Source: Synaphobranchus kaupii (taxonomy: Eukaryota; Chordata; Actinopteri; Anguilliformes; Synaphobranchidae). Taken from it: a stretch of DNA of 64,000 bases. The position numbers and the translations under genes are program-made. Location: assembly GCA_029718625.1 (NCBI GenBank), contig CM056389.1:14904452-14968451 (forward strand), given 5' to 3'. The notes below the pieces were generated by a model. The model was not told the DNA's origin, made no database searches, and saw only the letters and a program-made list of their open reading frames with translations. Position 1 is the stretch's first letter, and each line of letters begins with the position of its first letter. Positions 1 to 13,375 of this stretch are shown here, in pieces.

Positions 1-17
1 TAGAATTCAAGGTCTCC

Positions 18-48
<31 letters not shown>

Positions 49-844
49 CTTGTGTGACGAGTACAAGCAATGCGTTAAGCACACATATAGCTAGCTGCTA
101 GGCCTAACAAAGTAAGAAAGAAGATGATGAGAAGACATCAGTAATGCTATACATTTCATGTATGAATGGACATCTCAGCCCTTCGTCCTGGCAAAGAACC
201 ATGAAACGTGGTCTGTCTTGGCATTAATCTTATACAGGTGGGCTCGCTGAAAACGCGTCAGATGTGTTTTTTTTTTTTTTGCCTTGTGTGATGTCATAGA
301 TTTTTCACTGTAAGAACTGTTCAGGAGTACTAGCTATTTCAGGATCTGTGTGATGTCAGAGGGGTAACGCCCATGCCTGTGACTGTAGCTTGGCCTCCCC
401 CAATGGAAAAAGAATATGCTGCAGTATATTGTAAATATATCACAATTATCTTCGCAATATATAAAAAATATACTGCAATATTACATTTCCATATGGGTCC
501 ATTCGGTGGGGTGCTTCCCCAATGTGGGTAAATTGTTCGTAAATTGTGTAATTGTATCCCTGGAGATGTATAATTGGCAGCCACTGTAACCTCTTATAAT
601 TTCTTGTCCTGCCTGTGAACTTCCATTTTGTTCAGTTCTCTCATCTGCAACTGCCTGTACAGTAGGTATACCTGTACGTTTTGAATATGCAACTAGGTGT
701 AAACGCCTGTGTTTGTTGGTAAATGTTTGGTAATGTCTGTTAAGGTCTTGTTAATTGCTCTGCTCGATGCTGTGTGGATTTAACTGCATGTTTTAAATGC
801 ACAGTGCATACAGTAAAGCGTATTTTACTGTGTTTATAACACTG

Positions 845-1065
845 CACTGCAAAAAACGAGTGTTTTAGTCTTGTAATGAGACTTAAAATCTTATTTTTTT
901 CCTCAAAAGTTGAAAATATTAGCTTGTTTTAAGTTACTTTTTTCTTGACAAGTGAAATTATCTTACCCCACTGGCAAATCTTGAAATGAGTAAAACTATC
1001 TCACTGGCAGATAGTTTGTCTAAATATAAGATTAAAATGCTTGTTAAGATTGAGTTTTTGCAGTG
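845..1065. mobile_element. MITE with CACTGCAAAAA / TTTTTGCAGTG ends
   Basis: The element begins CACTGCAAAAA and ends TTTTTGCAGTG, a perfect 11-bp terminal inverted repeat around about 220 bp of AT-rich non-coding sequence with partly palindromic inner parts (GTCTTGTAATGAGAC, AAGTGAAATTATCTTAC). This form is a very common non-autonomous DNA transposon in fish. No clear target duplication is visible. Confidence 0.75.
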
Positions 1066-2759
1066 TGGGGCCTGCATCACCCTTACCTCTGAGCATGCAG
1101 TACTGTGCAGCGCAAAACACGGAAAAAAACCATAAAAAAAATACTGTTCGACATTGCTGTCTGAATCTACTTAACTGGAGCCAAAAGAGTTACCCTGTTA
1201 AACGACTCATCAGTGAATATTTTATTACTCATCAAACGGTTATAATTCAGAAATCATACAAATATACCGTTCTACATCCGGAGGGCATATTTCACATGGT
1301 AATGCTTCTTCAAACAAACATGCGGCATGTGCTCAGGACAGTCATAACAATTATGAAAAGTGAAATAAAATGTGACAAGATGAACATTTTTTTTAAATAT
1401 GTTTCGGGAGTTCTCTTTATTATTCATTGTTGAATGAATCTAAATCTAAAATGAAGACCAAAAAATCTTTAAAAATGGAAGGAAAACATAAGAGTAAATG
1501 GTAAGGTATGAAACATAGAAAATATGATTTTAAAAATAAAAAAAAGATAACATTTCAAAGAAAATATTTACAACGTTAGGATTGAACTGAATTTCTATAT
1601 TAGATATAAAATTAGTATATACATGTAGGTATATATCTTTCTTTACACAGGTAAGTGTAGTATGCAGTCTCTGTACCCTCCTCATTGAGGCTTGTCTTTC
1701 ATTTGCTTTGAATTTCATATTTATAAACTTAGTTTATTAATATTGCCCACACACTGGGCTGTTCCTACAACATCAGAAAAATGTGAAGGAAACAAAAGTC
1801 TATTTGTGAATATGGATTTTGTTAATTCTATTCTCATGGACACATTGCATTATTGCATATGAATTTGCATGTTGAAACCAGAGAGAGTTGTTGTCCAGAA
1901 GATTTTGAGGGGTCGCACGTTTGTTCATGCCTGACTCACAGATGATATCCTAAATCCAAAAATCCTCCAAAAAACAACAACCGTTTGACTGCTATCGCTC
2001 ATGAAGAGTGAGACCTATGTGCCATCTTAACATTCTATAATATCTTGAAGGGAAGCGCCCTACCAATCCGCTCAACTGCCCTCCGCAGACTTTTAAGATG
2101 TAGTGAGGACACCAGCGCGGCTGTTATTGTAGAACAGTCCTCACACACTGTTCTCCGTTTCAGTAATCCAGTGGAATGGTTAAACAATGGCCAAACCTTG
2201 CATTAGAGAGCGTGTACATACCCCGCCCCCCCCCCCCCCCCCCCCGACAGCAGTGTAGAAGCGGAGGACTCATGGGTTGTCTAAAACTTATACTACATTG
2301 TGCTATCCTGTGGGGGTGCTGCACCATCGCTCACTCTTAATATTACCTGACATTTCATCCATCACATTTTTTTTCAGAAGGAACAAAAATAACACGGCTG
2401 TCTCTTTTTTTGGGGGGGTGGGGGGTGGGTGGGGGGGGGTTGCTTCAGTCAAAACACGGACAAACGGTGCATTAAGAAGCACACAGTTTCGAGTTAGTGC
2501 TGTAAATTTGTTTCTAGACAAGATTGAAACGAATATGCTAAAATAATTGAAAAAAAACAAAACACAGCATATAGGCCAATACAGGATGTTTGCAGTCAGC
2601 CCTACATCCAGTAGCAAACATGATAGGAGCATGTCCACGTACAAAAAAAAACGAAATTCTGGCAAGTTACTGAAATGAAACGGGCCTTTTTTGGCAGCCA
2701 GTTATCTGATATTCTTTTGATGTCAACATTATTCACAATTCTTTTCACGTTTCTCTATT

Positions 2760-3060
2760 TGATAAACTAATAGTATACTTCTAAGTGTACTATTTTTATA
2801 CTTATTTAGAGAACAACAGGCACACTTTTTAATCAATAAAAGGATAGGCTACTTAGAAGCATACTTTTATGAATTCATAAAAGTATAGGCTACTTAGAAG
2901 TACAAATTAAAACAAAACATTAATTCATATTACTTCTAAATATACTTTAAGTATACTTTTATTCATTAAAAAATTGTGCCAATTTAGTCTCAATAAGTAG
3001 CCTATCAAAGTAGTAGGCTACAGTTTATCAAGATTAGTATACTTAAAAATAAACTTTAGT
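2760..3060. repeat. AT-rich palindromic repeat, MITE-like
   Basis: It contains repeated AGTATACTT/TATACTT motifs and a short palindrome (CATACTTTTATGAATTCATA with AAAGTATAG) followed by repeats of TAGGCTACTTAGAAG. This looks like a decayed non-autonomous element; no termini are defined. Confidence 0.4.
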
Positions 3061-5225
3061 TAACTTTTTTGCAAGGGCAAACCCACGTGCACCTATGCCC
3101 AGTAGGAAAAAAAAAAACGATTTCCCTGTTTTATGGACAGAGAAACAAAATGCACATATACCGGCGGATGTTGCGAAAGGTGCACAAAACAGATCTCTTA
3201 TCCTTGTTTCACCTCTACTATGCACTGCGGAGAAATGGAAAACGAAGGAGCCGTTTCAGCGGGAGGAGCTGAGTCAACACTATTCGTTGATGAGATGAAA
3301 TGCGTTGCCGTGTGTTCGAAGAGAGCACAGCGCGTGTGTTGTTCCGGTTTCCACTTTCTCAGCGACATGACTAATTGAGAGTTTATGTTTATGCTGTACC
3401 CTATAGAGTAGGCCTACAATATGAAGAGGTGAAAACTTCTGGCTTGCCAGCAGCTTAGACATTGGACAACACATCATCCCGTTTTCGTAATGCAGAATTA
3501 TGCGGAACACTGCAGTTCCATACAATGTTATGCAAGTAAGCTGAAAAATAAATGCATTAAATGAAGTCAATACACAAAACCTAATTTGTAATGAACCAAC
3601 TCCTGGACTCAAGGTTCATCGTTAACTTTCAGCCACACTCAAAAGCAATCATTCCCTTTCAAATTACCTTCAAATTCCCATCGCAAGTTCTGCAACAAGA
3701 TGTGACATTCATATGTGTTCCATGTATTTTAATTCCATAAACATTACATTAAAGATAAGAAATGCATTAGCATACCATGATCCAACCTCAACATTCTAGG
3801 TGGCACTTAGAATAGTATGATTGGTCAGAGCCTGGATAGGCCATAGATACAGCCCAGGTAGTATGGCTTTGTTTAACTGCTTAACCCCCTTCATGATATG
3901 ATGCTACTGTGTACTAAAAAAAAAAAAAAACACTTGCACTGTCCCATCTATTTCCATGATAAATGTAACAAATAAATCTTATTCTGAACTATGTGGGACT
4001 ATTAGAGTTGAATTGTTTAAAAAGTACCAACCTAACCAACACTATTGTTCTGCCATTAGAAATTGCCTCAGTTTGGTAAAATAGATGCATCCCCCTCCCT
4101 CATATAAGCAGTTTGTTCTCTGAACAAAGCTTTCCCCCCCAAAAAATCTAATATCTAGACAGAAAATATCTGTCCCTTGCTTGTTGGTCAGTGTAACAGC
4201 TGTGGTTAGCCAGCTTTGTAAAAACTGTTTACTTTTGAAGAATTAATCACAATTTTTGGTTATTTCGGTAGTCTTGGTAGCTAACTAGCCTAGCCGCATA
4301 GTTATTTTCTTAATATAGTACTATTTGCAGTGCTGCCTGCCATATATTTTTGGTCACTATTAACTCAGATCTAACTGTAGTGGCTGTTCATTTTTTCATT
4401 CATTAAAAAAAAAACAATTATAATGAACAATCTTTTGAGGACATATTTAAAATGCTGTATTTCCATATTTCTTTACTTTTGCATTTTCACGTGTAGGCTA
4501 CTCCATTAAGCATATTCCGTTTTGTATGCGACATCAGCATGTGTCAGCGCTTTAAATTTAGATTTTGCATTATACCACAGGAAAGCAACAGACAGATAGG
4601 TGACATTGATTAAATTAATAAAATACAAAGAAGAAATATGGTTAATTATTCTAACAGGCTTGATTACAATTTAATGTAACAAAAATAATAGTCTAATAGC
4701 GCCACACAAATCATCATTTAAAGAGACAATTTATATGATTAATCAAATATATTTAATATAATATATTTCTTCAGGGGTTGTGGGTGTGCCATACAGCTTC
4801 AGGTATTTTGGAAGTTGTAAACGGAACAGGAAATAACACGTGGGGACAGAAGTCCATCGCTACCCGGGTCATCTGTTGCACTCAATATTTTCCCATTTCA
4901 GACTAGCAAGTGAAATGTCTACTCGACAGATCACCGTGGTTCTTCCAAAAATCGCACAACTCGTCGTCAAACTGCAGCGCTGCGGCGAGGAGGCCGCTTG
5001 CCTCGACAGTACGTGGGCCTTCATCTGCAGGTTGGCTATAGGAAGCGGCTTTCCACATGCAGCTCCTGCCGTCTGTCATTGGTTGGAGTCCTGGGACGGA
5101 ATGCTGGTGAAGCCTAAAAGGGAGCTTCTGATTGGTGGATGGGTGAAATCTTGTGAGAGAACTTGACCTCTGGAGAAGCAAGTGTTTAGAGAAAGCAATG
5201 TTTTCTTCTTTTTTTTCTTTTTCTT

Positions 5226-5674
5226 TTTATTCCGATCTTGTTCGGCCTGGTAAATGAGAACATTACTGTGGCATGGTGTCAGTAGCCAATCCCTCAGGGG
5301 CAGCGGTAATGTCTTTGTTCTCCTCGTTTCTAAAGCCCTCTCTGGACCCGGGGATTCTGTCCCATAGAACGCTACACCAAGCTCTTTCCATTAAAGAAAT
5401 AAGTAAAACTTCATATCCTCCTCAATGCGCACACTGCCTCCTGAGCCTTCAGTTTAAATTTGAAAAAAGAATAAAAACATCCTGCTTCTCATAGAGAGTG
5501 AGAGAGAGAGAGAAAGGCTAAAACTTAAAGGCTTTTTTATTATTATTTTTTATATTCAGAAGGGGCAAGCAGTTCTTATTTCCCTTTTTAATAAGCATTC
5601 ATTTAACTTTTTGTTTTGCTATTGATTCCTTTAGTCATATCCGTTATTTGCTGTTGCAGTTTTGCTTTTTTATT
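5226..5674 (-). terminator. Candidate clmp 3' UTR poly(A) signals
   Basis: Reading the minus strand past the clmp stop, AATAAA hexamers occur at 5674-5669, 5541-5536 and 5231-5226. The surrounding minus-strand sequence is A-rich, so some hexamers may be chance. Which one is used, and how long the 3' UTR is, cannot be told without RNA data. Confidence 0.3.
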
Positions 5675-5738
5675 ATTTTTGTAGTTTTGTAAAGAGGCTG
5701 TTTCTATCGGGACAGGGATACGTGATTCTGAGGGGCCC

Positions 5739-6069
5739 CTACACAGTCTGGAAGGCCTTGGTCTGGGCAGGAATCATGACGGGCGTGGCCCCCATCCTGG
5801 TCAGGTTTCCGGGACTCAGTTTCGGGGTTCCTGGCTCGGGGTTCTTGGGCACCACCTGCGTGTAGGCCGGGGGGGACGGGGGGAAGCTGGGGGGCTGCCC
5901 GTTCTCTTTGAGCGCGGCCACGGCTGGCGGGCGGGGGCGTGGCCCGCGGGGGACGCTGTTGTGCACCATGGACTGCGTGGAGGAGGTGCCCGAACGGGAG
6001 CTTCCCGAGCGGGACGAGGACAGAGAGTTTGGTTTCACCAGCTTGGCCTTGGGGGCCTCGGCATCCTCT
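5739..6069 (-). CDS. clmp: clmp exon 7: cytoplasmic tail and stop codon
   Basis: The acceptor TTCCTCCCGCAG ends at 6070. The exon opens with A, completing Arg of NEIR, and then reads EDAEAPKAKLVKPNSLSSSR, a Ser/Arg-rich stretch, PRGPRPRPP, PPSFPPSPPAYTQV, NLTRMGATPVMIPAQ and the terminal KAFQTV before TAG at 5741-5739. EDAEAPKA-x-LVKP, NLT and the AFQTV end match human CLMP. The proline-rich middle is longer than I remember for human and contains PPAY, a PPxY-type WW-domain ligand. The same open frame runs upstream to 6260, but that part is intron read-through. Confidence 0.95.
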
Positions 6070-8279
6070 CTGCGGGAGGAAGGAGAGACAGTGCAGCCAA
6101 ATTCAAATTCAAATCCATCATGCTTTATTGGCAGGAAAAAAACAAAAACATTTGTGAATATTGTGTACAGAAATCCATTAACAGTAACACACAGTAACAG
6201 GTGAATTATCAGTATTATCAGTAAACACTGTAAAAGTAGGATAAACATAGTTTGACCCATAGTACAGTGATTGCGCCATACTACACGATGCAGTTCTGTG
6301 ATGAGTTCTACTGCGCAAATCGACTTTTAACCCCAGGTTTTGAAATGTCACATTATATTTTTTCAAGGCTGATCTGAGGGCTGCGAGCCTGCAAACCCCC
6401 TCCGTCGATTTTGAGAGGGCGCGCGCGACGAGCACGCTCTCCCTCCCCGGTCGGGACTCGTAAACCGCGCCGCGGGACGGCGTCTTGACGAGGACGAGCC
6501 GCGCGGCCGCGCCCCGTGGTCTGTTACCCGACGCTTATTAAAATAAGCGTACGCTGATGGAGGGGACGTTGGAGCGATCCCATTCTCCCTCGAGGCCTTC
6601 GTTAGGAGGAAGCGCACAGCTGTCCTCAGCTCCTCCCAGGGCTTGTGTCCCGGGTAACGAGGCTGATGTCACAACCCACCACAACATCATCTGCTGCCGT
6701 TATTTAACACGACACACGGTTGCCTTTCATCAACATTGAATAAGCCTCAAGTGAATATATATTTCTGAAAGGCTCCTATAAACCAGGGGAAAACAACACT
6801 TTGTTCTGTACCCCTTCCCACAACAACCCCCCCCCCCCCCCCCCAACCAACCAAAATCTGCATAATTGACACTCCATCATCCCTCCAAAACTACATTATT
6901 CATTGTGACGCGCTGCCAAACTGCAGCAAAATAAATAAATAGTTGTTGACGCTGTAACAAGTAGCGTCGTCGTGAGCATCTGCGATTAACAATGTGGGAC
7001 ACTGGGGCCGCGTATGAATCAGCACTCTTCCACACTATCGAGTAGCCTTGGTGAGTATGCGAATCAGCACTCTTCCACACTATCGAGTAGCCTTGGTGAG
7101 TATGCGAATCAGCACTCTTCCACACTATCGAGTAGCCTTGGTGAGTATGCGAATCAGCACTCTTCCACACTATCGAGTAGCCTTGGTGAGTATGCGAATC
7201 AGCACTCTTCCACACTATCGAGTAGCCTTGGTGAGTATGCGAATCAGCACTCTTCCACACTATCGAGTAGCCTTGGTGAGTATGCGAATCAGCACTCTTC
7301 CACACTATCGAGTAGCCTTGGTGAGTATGCGAATCAGCACTCTTCCACACTATCGAGTAGCCTTGGTGAGTATGCGAATCAGCACTCTTCCACACTATCG
7401 AGTAGCCTTGGTGAGTAGATAGGATGAGAAAGTCGTTGAGTAGGTGAATGTTTTTCAAATCGCAATCCTTGAAACACCCGGATGACGCTTCGTCAAGAAG
7501 TACACAAACATTTTGGTCGCATAAATATGACGTGAAGCTTCGTTTTAAAAAAAATGAGGCGCAGCTTCGCTGACGTTTTCCGTGGGGTGCAGGGTTGCTA
7601 GATCTTGCAAGACTTTCCAGCCAAATGGCGACTCAAAACTAGCCCAAAATATATTTTTTACCAAAACCAATGTATTTTAAATAGAAATCATCATAGTTTT
7701 ACTTTTTAAAATAACTGCATGCTTTGCGACTTTTCATTTTTACCTGTGATTGCACTTTTAAAGTATCCCAATTTAGCTGTAAAACCGTGGACATGGCAAC
7801 ACTGATGCGACGTCTTATGACCTCCTTACGACACTTCCACAGTATGGTTTTTTTCGCGGACTGCTAAACAGTGCCCATTAAACAACACACTTCTGCCAGT
7901 GCACTGTACGCCGGATACAGGGCGCAGTAGATAGGGCTGTGATTGGGACACAGCCTGGGAGTAGCTGAAGCAGGCTCTATCCACCCATACTGTGAGGGAG
8001 GCATGCTGGGAGCTATAGTTGGCAGAGTCTGTAGGTGGGGCGTGCTGATTGGCTGAAAGGTTAGCTGCTGGAGGCAGGTGCTGAGTGAGTGTAAAGCTCA
8101 CCTGATTTCATTGGGCGTTTCCTCTTCCTCGTACTTCTTCTTCTCCTTTTTGCGGAGGACGAGCCACACGATGAGGATGATGAGGAGGACCCCAAAGGAC
8201 ACGCCCACCACCGCACCCGCCACCACGCCCACTCCCCGTACATCTGTGTGGTGGAACGGTGAGAAAACATTAACATAGA

Positions 8280-8314
<35 letters not shown>

Positions 8315-11300
8315 ACCTTCAGCCATTCCACTAGGCATGGTGGGAAGTTTGCTCTGCAGTTTGTACGCTGGCTTAAACCCCATGGTGATCCCTCTACTTA
8401 TTTATCCTTCACTCACTTTTTTCTTTATTTACCATGATGTTGCAAGTGTGATATTTTCCAATTTGATTTCACAGCTGACTGCTGAGGGGCACGAGGGGTC
8501 CGCTATTGAACCGAGAAACAAAAATAAAAGAAAGACCTGCAAATTGTGCTGGATGTACTCGGTGTTTTTTCCACTTAAAAAAGCAAAGCAAAGCAAACTC
8601 GCCCGTAAAATCAATCATTGCCTAAACTGCAGTGTATCGCAGTCAGCGAATTGTCAGCAAGATTTGAGGATATGCAAAGAGAACCCCCGCATGGCTTAAA
8701 GCCTTACATAAAGGGCTGATGCTCCATTAAGAGGTGTGTGAGAAAGAACAGCGGTAAATGTGCTGGCTGCAGTGTGTGTGACCTCGCTACAGGGTTATGA
8801 AAATGGAGGGGTCACTGGCATTGCGGGTCGAAGCGCGGTTCGGGGGGGGTCGGACGCTCACAGTGCATGGTGACCTCGACGATGCAGCTCTCCTCTCCCA
8901 CGTCGTTGCTGGCCGTGCACTTGTAGACGCCGGCGCTGTCGTGAGTCAGGTTTCTTAGGGTGACGATCTCAGGGTTCTTCAAATCTGGTGAACAACAACA
9001 ACAACAAAAAATTTTCTGTGACAATTATGCCTCATATTTTTGGGAAAACCTATCTGTATTTTCAAATTGAAAAGTTCAAAGGTCGTTTCAGAATGCAAAA
9101 AGCAGTAGCAACAACTAGTAACAATGTACAAAGTATCTTGCCAGTATATTTAGGCATTAAGCATACCCTATTATCAAGAGAAACGTACACAGCTTGCATT
9201 TCATTTATACAGCTGGATATTTACTGTCGTAATACAGAATAAGTACCTTACTCAAGGGTACAATGGAAATGCCCCACCTGGGAATCCGACCTGCAGCCTC
9301 AGCATTATAAACCCAGTTGGCTAACCGCTATGCTACAATGCTGTCGGTTACACAGCACTGCTACACCAGGTCGACGTTGTAAATAAGAACCTGTTCTTAA
9401 TTGTCTTGCCTGGTTAAATAAAGGTTAAATAAAATACACCTCAGTTCCAGTAACAATCGCCGGCCTGCAGACTACACCTCTAGGTTCAACACTCCAAGCC
9501 AGACGAGATGACGTGGACAAGGGTACCAACTTATGAGAGTAAGCTGCTGGCGTAAGTACTCAAGATGATAAATCTGACGAAGACCCCTTTGTCACGCTGT
9601 CGACAGCCTGTGTAAGACTTGCGCACACAGAGCAGCCTTTCGTGCCGAGAAGACGGAGTGACAAGCGGTTTCCCCCCAGCCTGTGATACACGGACCATCC
9701 CCGCTGATTGATAAGGGACAGGCTGGCTCCTGTCGTACACATGCTAAGAGTGTTAGCATTAGCATCGAATGAGTGCTGTATAGGCCTAAGGTGTAAAGGA
9801 TGAATTTCTCTTCAGTGCTGACAGGCACCTGTTATTATATATTTTCCTACAGTGCTTCGATACTTCGATTAATGATGTTCAGTGCTGGGTTTTTTTTTAC
9901 TGCCCAATAAAACTGGGCCCGGGCAAGTGTTATATCTCAGACGTTGTTAATTCTTTAGCTTTGGCCAAGGCTGCTCTGCTACTGATGCTAAATTCCAGTG
10001 GGACGACCTTTTATGCTGATAATACTGCATATGCCAGGGTGGAAATGCACAGAAAAACAAGATGGTATAACCGATTGAACAAAATAACACAATGCAATGG
10101 AATATTTCTATGTTATGTTGAGACTACATACATCACTTTAGACTCCACACTATAGTGCTTGTAGCTTTCATAGTGTTTGCACTAAACATACAATATGAGC
10201 CAACCCCTTTATCCTAGCGGAGCCCCTACCTGAATTATAAAATAATCCTTCGCTAATTGAAATGTGTCAGACTACAGCACTTTTACTGAAATCTGTAATG
10301 ACAGCATATCCCTTCACTGTTATGCTAGCGAGCACTCAAGCAATCAGTATCAATCAAGACTTTAACTTTGACTTATGATTAAAACGTACACGTCTCTACC
10401 ACTAGTAGCTTTACTAATTTTTTAGAAAGCTATTTGGTCTTGTTTGAAACAACACCATTTAGCAGTGCACGTCAAGGATAAAGGTGGCAGAATTTAGCAG
10501 GGTAAAGAGGTGGGCGTGTGACTGAACTGTGGGCGTCGATGAGGCTGAAGTGTCACAGGATGTGCAGATTGCGGAGTTGCGGCCTTCAATTTAAATTCAG
10601 TTCAGGGAATTCCTGAACATCCCGTAAATCCCATGAGCAATCCCCAGAGGACATAGTGGGAATTCCAATTCCACTCCCCGAATCGAATGAATGAAAACAG
10701 AATTTGACCCCGACCCCTTGGGAAACCCGTATGTTGAGCTCATAGTGATGATGAAGGATGATGAAGACGCGGGGGGGGGCTCTCACCGATGAGGGCCAGG
10801 GGGGGCAGTCTCCCCATGGCCCGGCCCTTGTCCAGGACTCGCTCCCACTTGTAGTGGATGGGATCGGAGCCGTCGGTCGACCTGCAGCTCAGCTTCACAT
10901 CGCTCCCCTCCAGCAAACGGCCCTCCATCCAGCACCTGGGCTTGGAAGGCTTGACTGGAGAAACGTATTCCTTTGTTTATTCATCTATAACCCTTATTTA
11001 ATAAGGGACAAAGTGCAATTATAAACCCATCTGTGGTCACATCAATGTAAAGGTGCCAAGTTTTAGCCGAGCGGGTCTTTCATGCTCAGGCTGGTCGACC
11101 TTCATCGGAGCCGGATAAAATTGTGACCATGAATTACATTGTTAGTAATTCAGTAACCACATATACCGACAACACAAAAAAGAAATGACAATGCGTAAGA
11201 ATACACATAAGAACAACACACAGCGCTGACCACTTGAACTGCACACAAACACACACACGCATACACACACATACACAACACACAAAGACACGCACACACG

Positions 11301-13326
11301 CAAACACCTATTGGACAGCTGCTTTTCTCTCTCCCTTCTTGCTGAGTGGTGGAAACTGTGCCCTAACACTCAGTAAAGGAACAATTACTGGACTGAGGAA
11401 GCGAGGGAGCTCTTACATCTTGTACCTCTGTCGGAAACACTTACACGGCTCCACACAGCAGCCTTTGGGTCCACTGCCAGGCCATTATCATTGTGTTGAA
11501 CAAGACAAATGCTAATGCTCGTCTTTGAGAATCGAAAGTGTCACTGCAAAGCTGTGGGCAATTTGTACAAATATATGCGCACATTTTCTGAAATGTCTCC
11601 AACACAGAAAAGAAAAACATGGAGAGAAAGAGACACAGGTGTAGTTTAAATATCCAACCGACGACTGGCTAACCTGTGTCACGCCTTTTAAACCAGTGGT
11701 TCCCAAACGTGGTCCTGGGGGACCACTATGTATTTTGGTTTTCGTTCCAACCACAATTTCAGCAAGCTGTTAAAAGTACCAAAATTCCCCACATCCATTC
11801 AGAGACCCAAAGTAGTTAAAATTTTTATTAATTAGGCGCTTTTCATGTTTAGAGGGATCATTTACCCTCTTAAGCCACATTATGTCAGAAATAGCTATGC
11901 ATGCCAGGAAGAATAGAAGTCCCATGTTCGCATTGTGCTGTGTTTCAAACAATTACATTAGAAGAGGTAACACGATTTTTTAACCCATCAAATTAAAGAC
12001 AGAGGTGAATCAATAGGCTCTTCTAGAGGGTAAATAATCCCTCTAAACATGAAAAGCACCTTTTTTCAATGACATTTCTGTCAGCACTCTACCATTTACG
12101 GCCCAACTTCTCAACGCATGTGGGGAATGTTGGTACTTCCAGAGAAGACAAAACACCTGATATAAAATGTTAGACGGCTTTGTCAAGTCACAGCCATTTG
12201 TCCTTGAGGGGAAGGAAAATCTACGGCATATTTTTCTCCATGGCTCCATTCATACACTAGCAGAGCAATATTGGAATTCTCAGAACTATGACGGAGAAAG
12301 TGGACGTCCCAAGTACTTAGGTTAAATCATTTAAAACACCTACACGCTCACATACACGCACGCACACGTAACAAAAATAGTGCATATTTTATAGACGTGT
12401 CTAATGTTCACTTTGGAACACGGTGAAAGCGTTTGCCAGAGGAGAAATACTTAATCTGTAAATTGTGTACAGTAGAGAACATTCCTTCAATGCTATTTTT
12501 GTCCACCATTTGGTGACATAAGCCTCTGTCATTCCCCCATGCAATTTTAAACACGGTGACATAAAACATAACATACATACAGGAGGCACAAACTAATGAA
12601 TATGGTTTTGGGTAGCAACCAGCTATGAATTGATAAAAACTTTTTGTAAAATAAACCACAACAGCGATAACTGTAAATGGGCTATTAACAAGTTCTGAAC
12701 TCCTAGCAGCAAATCTACAATAGAAATGGATCGCGCCATTAATCCTGTGATTACGGGGGTGATCTAAATGACCCCTTTTCTGTATTGATTACAGTAGAGC
12801 CGCTACAGTCACAGACTCACCCAGGACTATGAGGTTGACGGAGCCCCAGTGGTACTTCCCCCCAGTCTTCACCTTGCAGTTGTACGCTCCCGAGTCCGTC
12901 AGCATGAGGTCACTGATGAGGAGGGAGGCGTCGCCTTTTAGGAAGTCCCCCGCAAAGGATAGCCGGTCGTTCTCACTGGGGTCGTACACTCTGCCCCCGA
13001 AGTAGGTGAGGACCTGGTGGAGAAGAGCGGTGCGGTGTAACAGCTCCCCCTGTGGGCCCGGACGCAGCGCTGCGCTCACCTGGCGCCTCCTGTCACGGAG
13101 CCTGAGAGGCAGGGCCGCGCTGGACACCGCTAAACGCTGCCGTCGCACTGCCTCAGCGCTGCGGCAGTCTGACACTCAGGTGCAGTGTGTTGCTGGGGGA
13201 ACTGTGTGTGTGAGTGTATCCGCGTGTGTGTGTCTGTGTGAAAGAGAGAGAGAGTGTGTGTGTGTGTGTGTGCTTGGGTGAGTTTGTTTGCATGTGTGTG
13301 TGAGTGTGTGTGGGTGTGCGAGTGAA

Positions 13327-13375
<49 letters not shown>

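Larger units (their letters stand above)
1..5738. other. Region downstream of clmp, no gene seen
   Basis: It holds (CA)n at 24-48, a MITE (845-1065), AT-rich DNA (1430-1740), a C20 run near 2226-2245, a G-rich run (2411-2440), and AT-rich palindromic sequence (2760-3060). A more GC-rich patch at 4840-5170 contains two ATTGG motifs. The open frames here are short, lack family resemblance and have no splice context that would make them exons. Part of the right end is probably clmp 3' UTR. Confidence 0.6.

Noticed and set aside
4840..5166. 108-codon open frame in a GC-richer patch below clmp
   Set aside because: No family resemblance and an equally open frame on the other strand; may belong to the clmp 3' UTR or flanking DNA.
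6070..6260. N-terminal extension of the clmp tail frame
   Set aside because: It lies upstream of a clear acceptor (CTCCCGCAG) and is intron; exon 6 joins at 6069 in phase.
7014..7418. Repetitive protein of 15-residue units
   Set aside because: A 45-bp minisatellite inside a clmp intron is open in several frames on both strands; no start or splice context.
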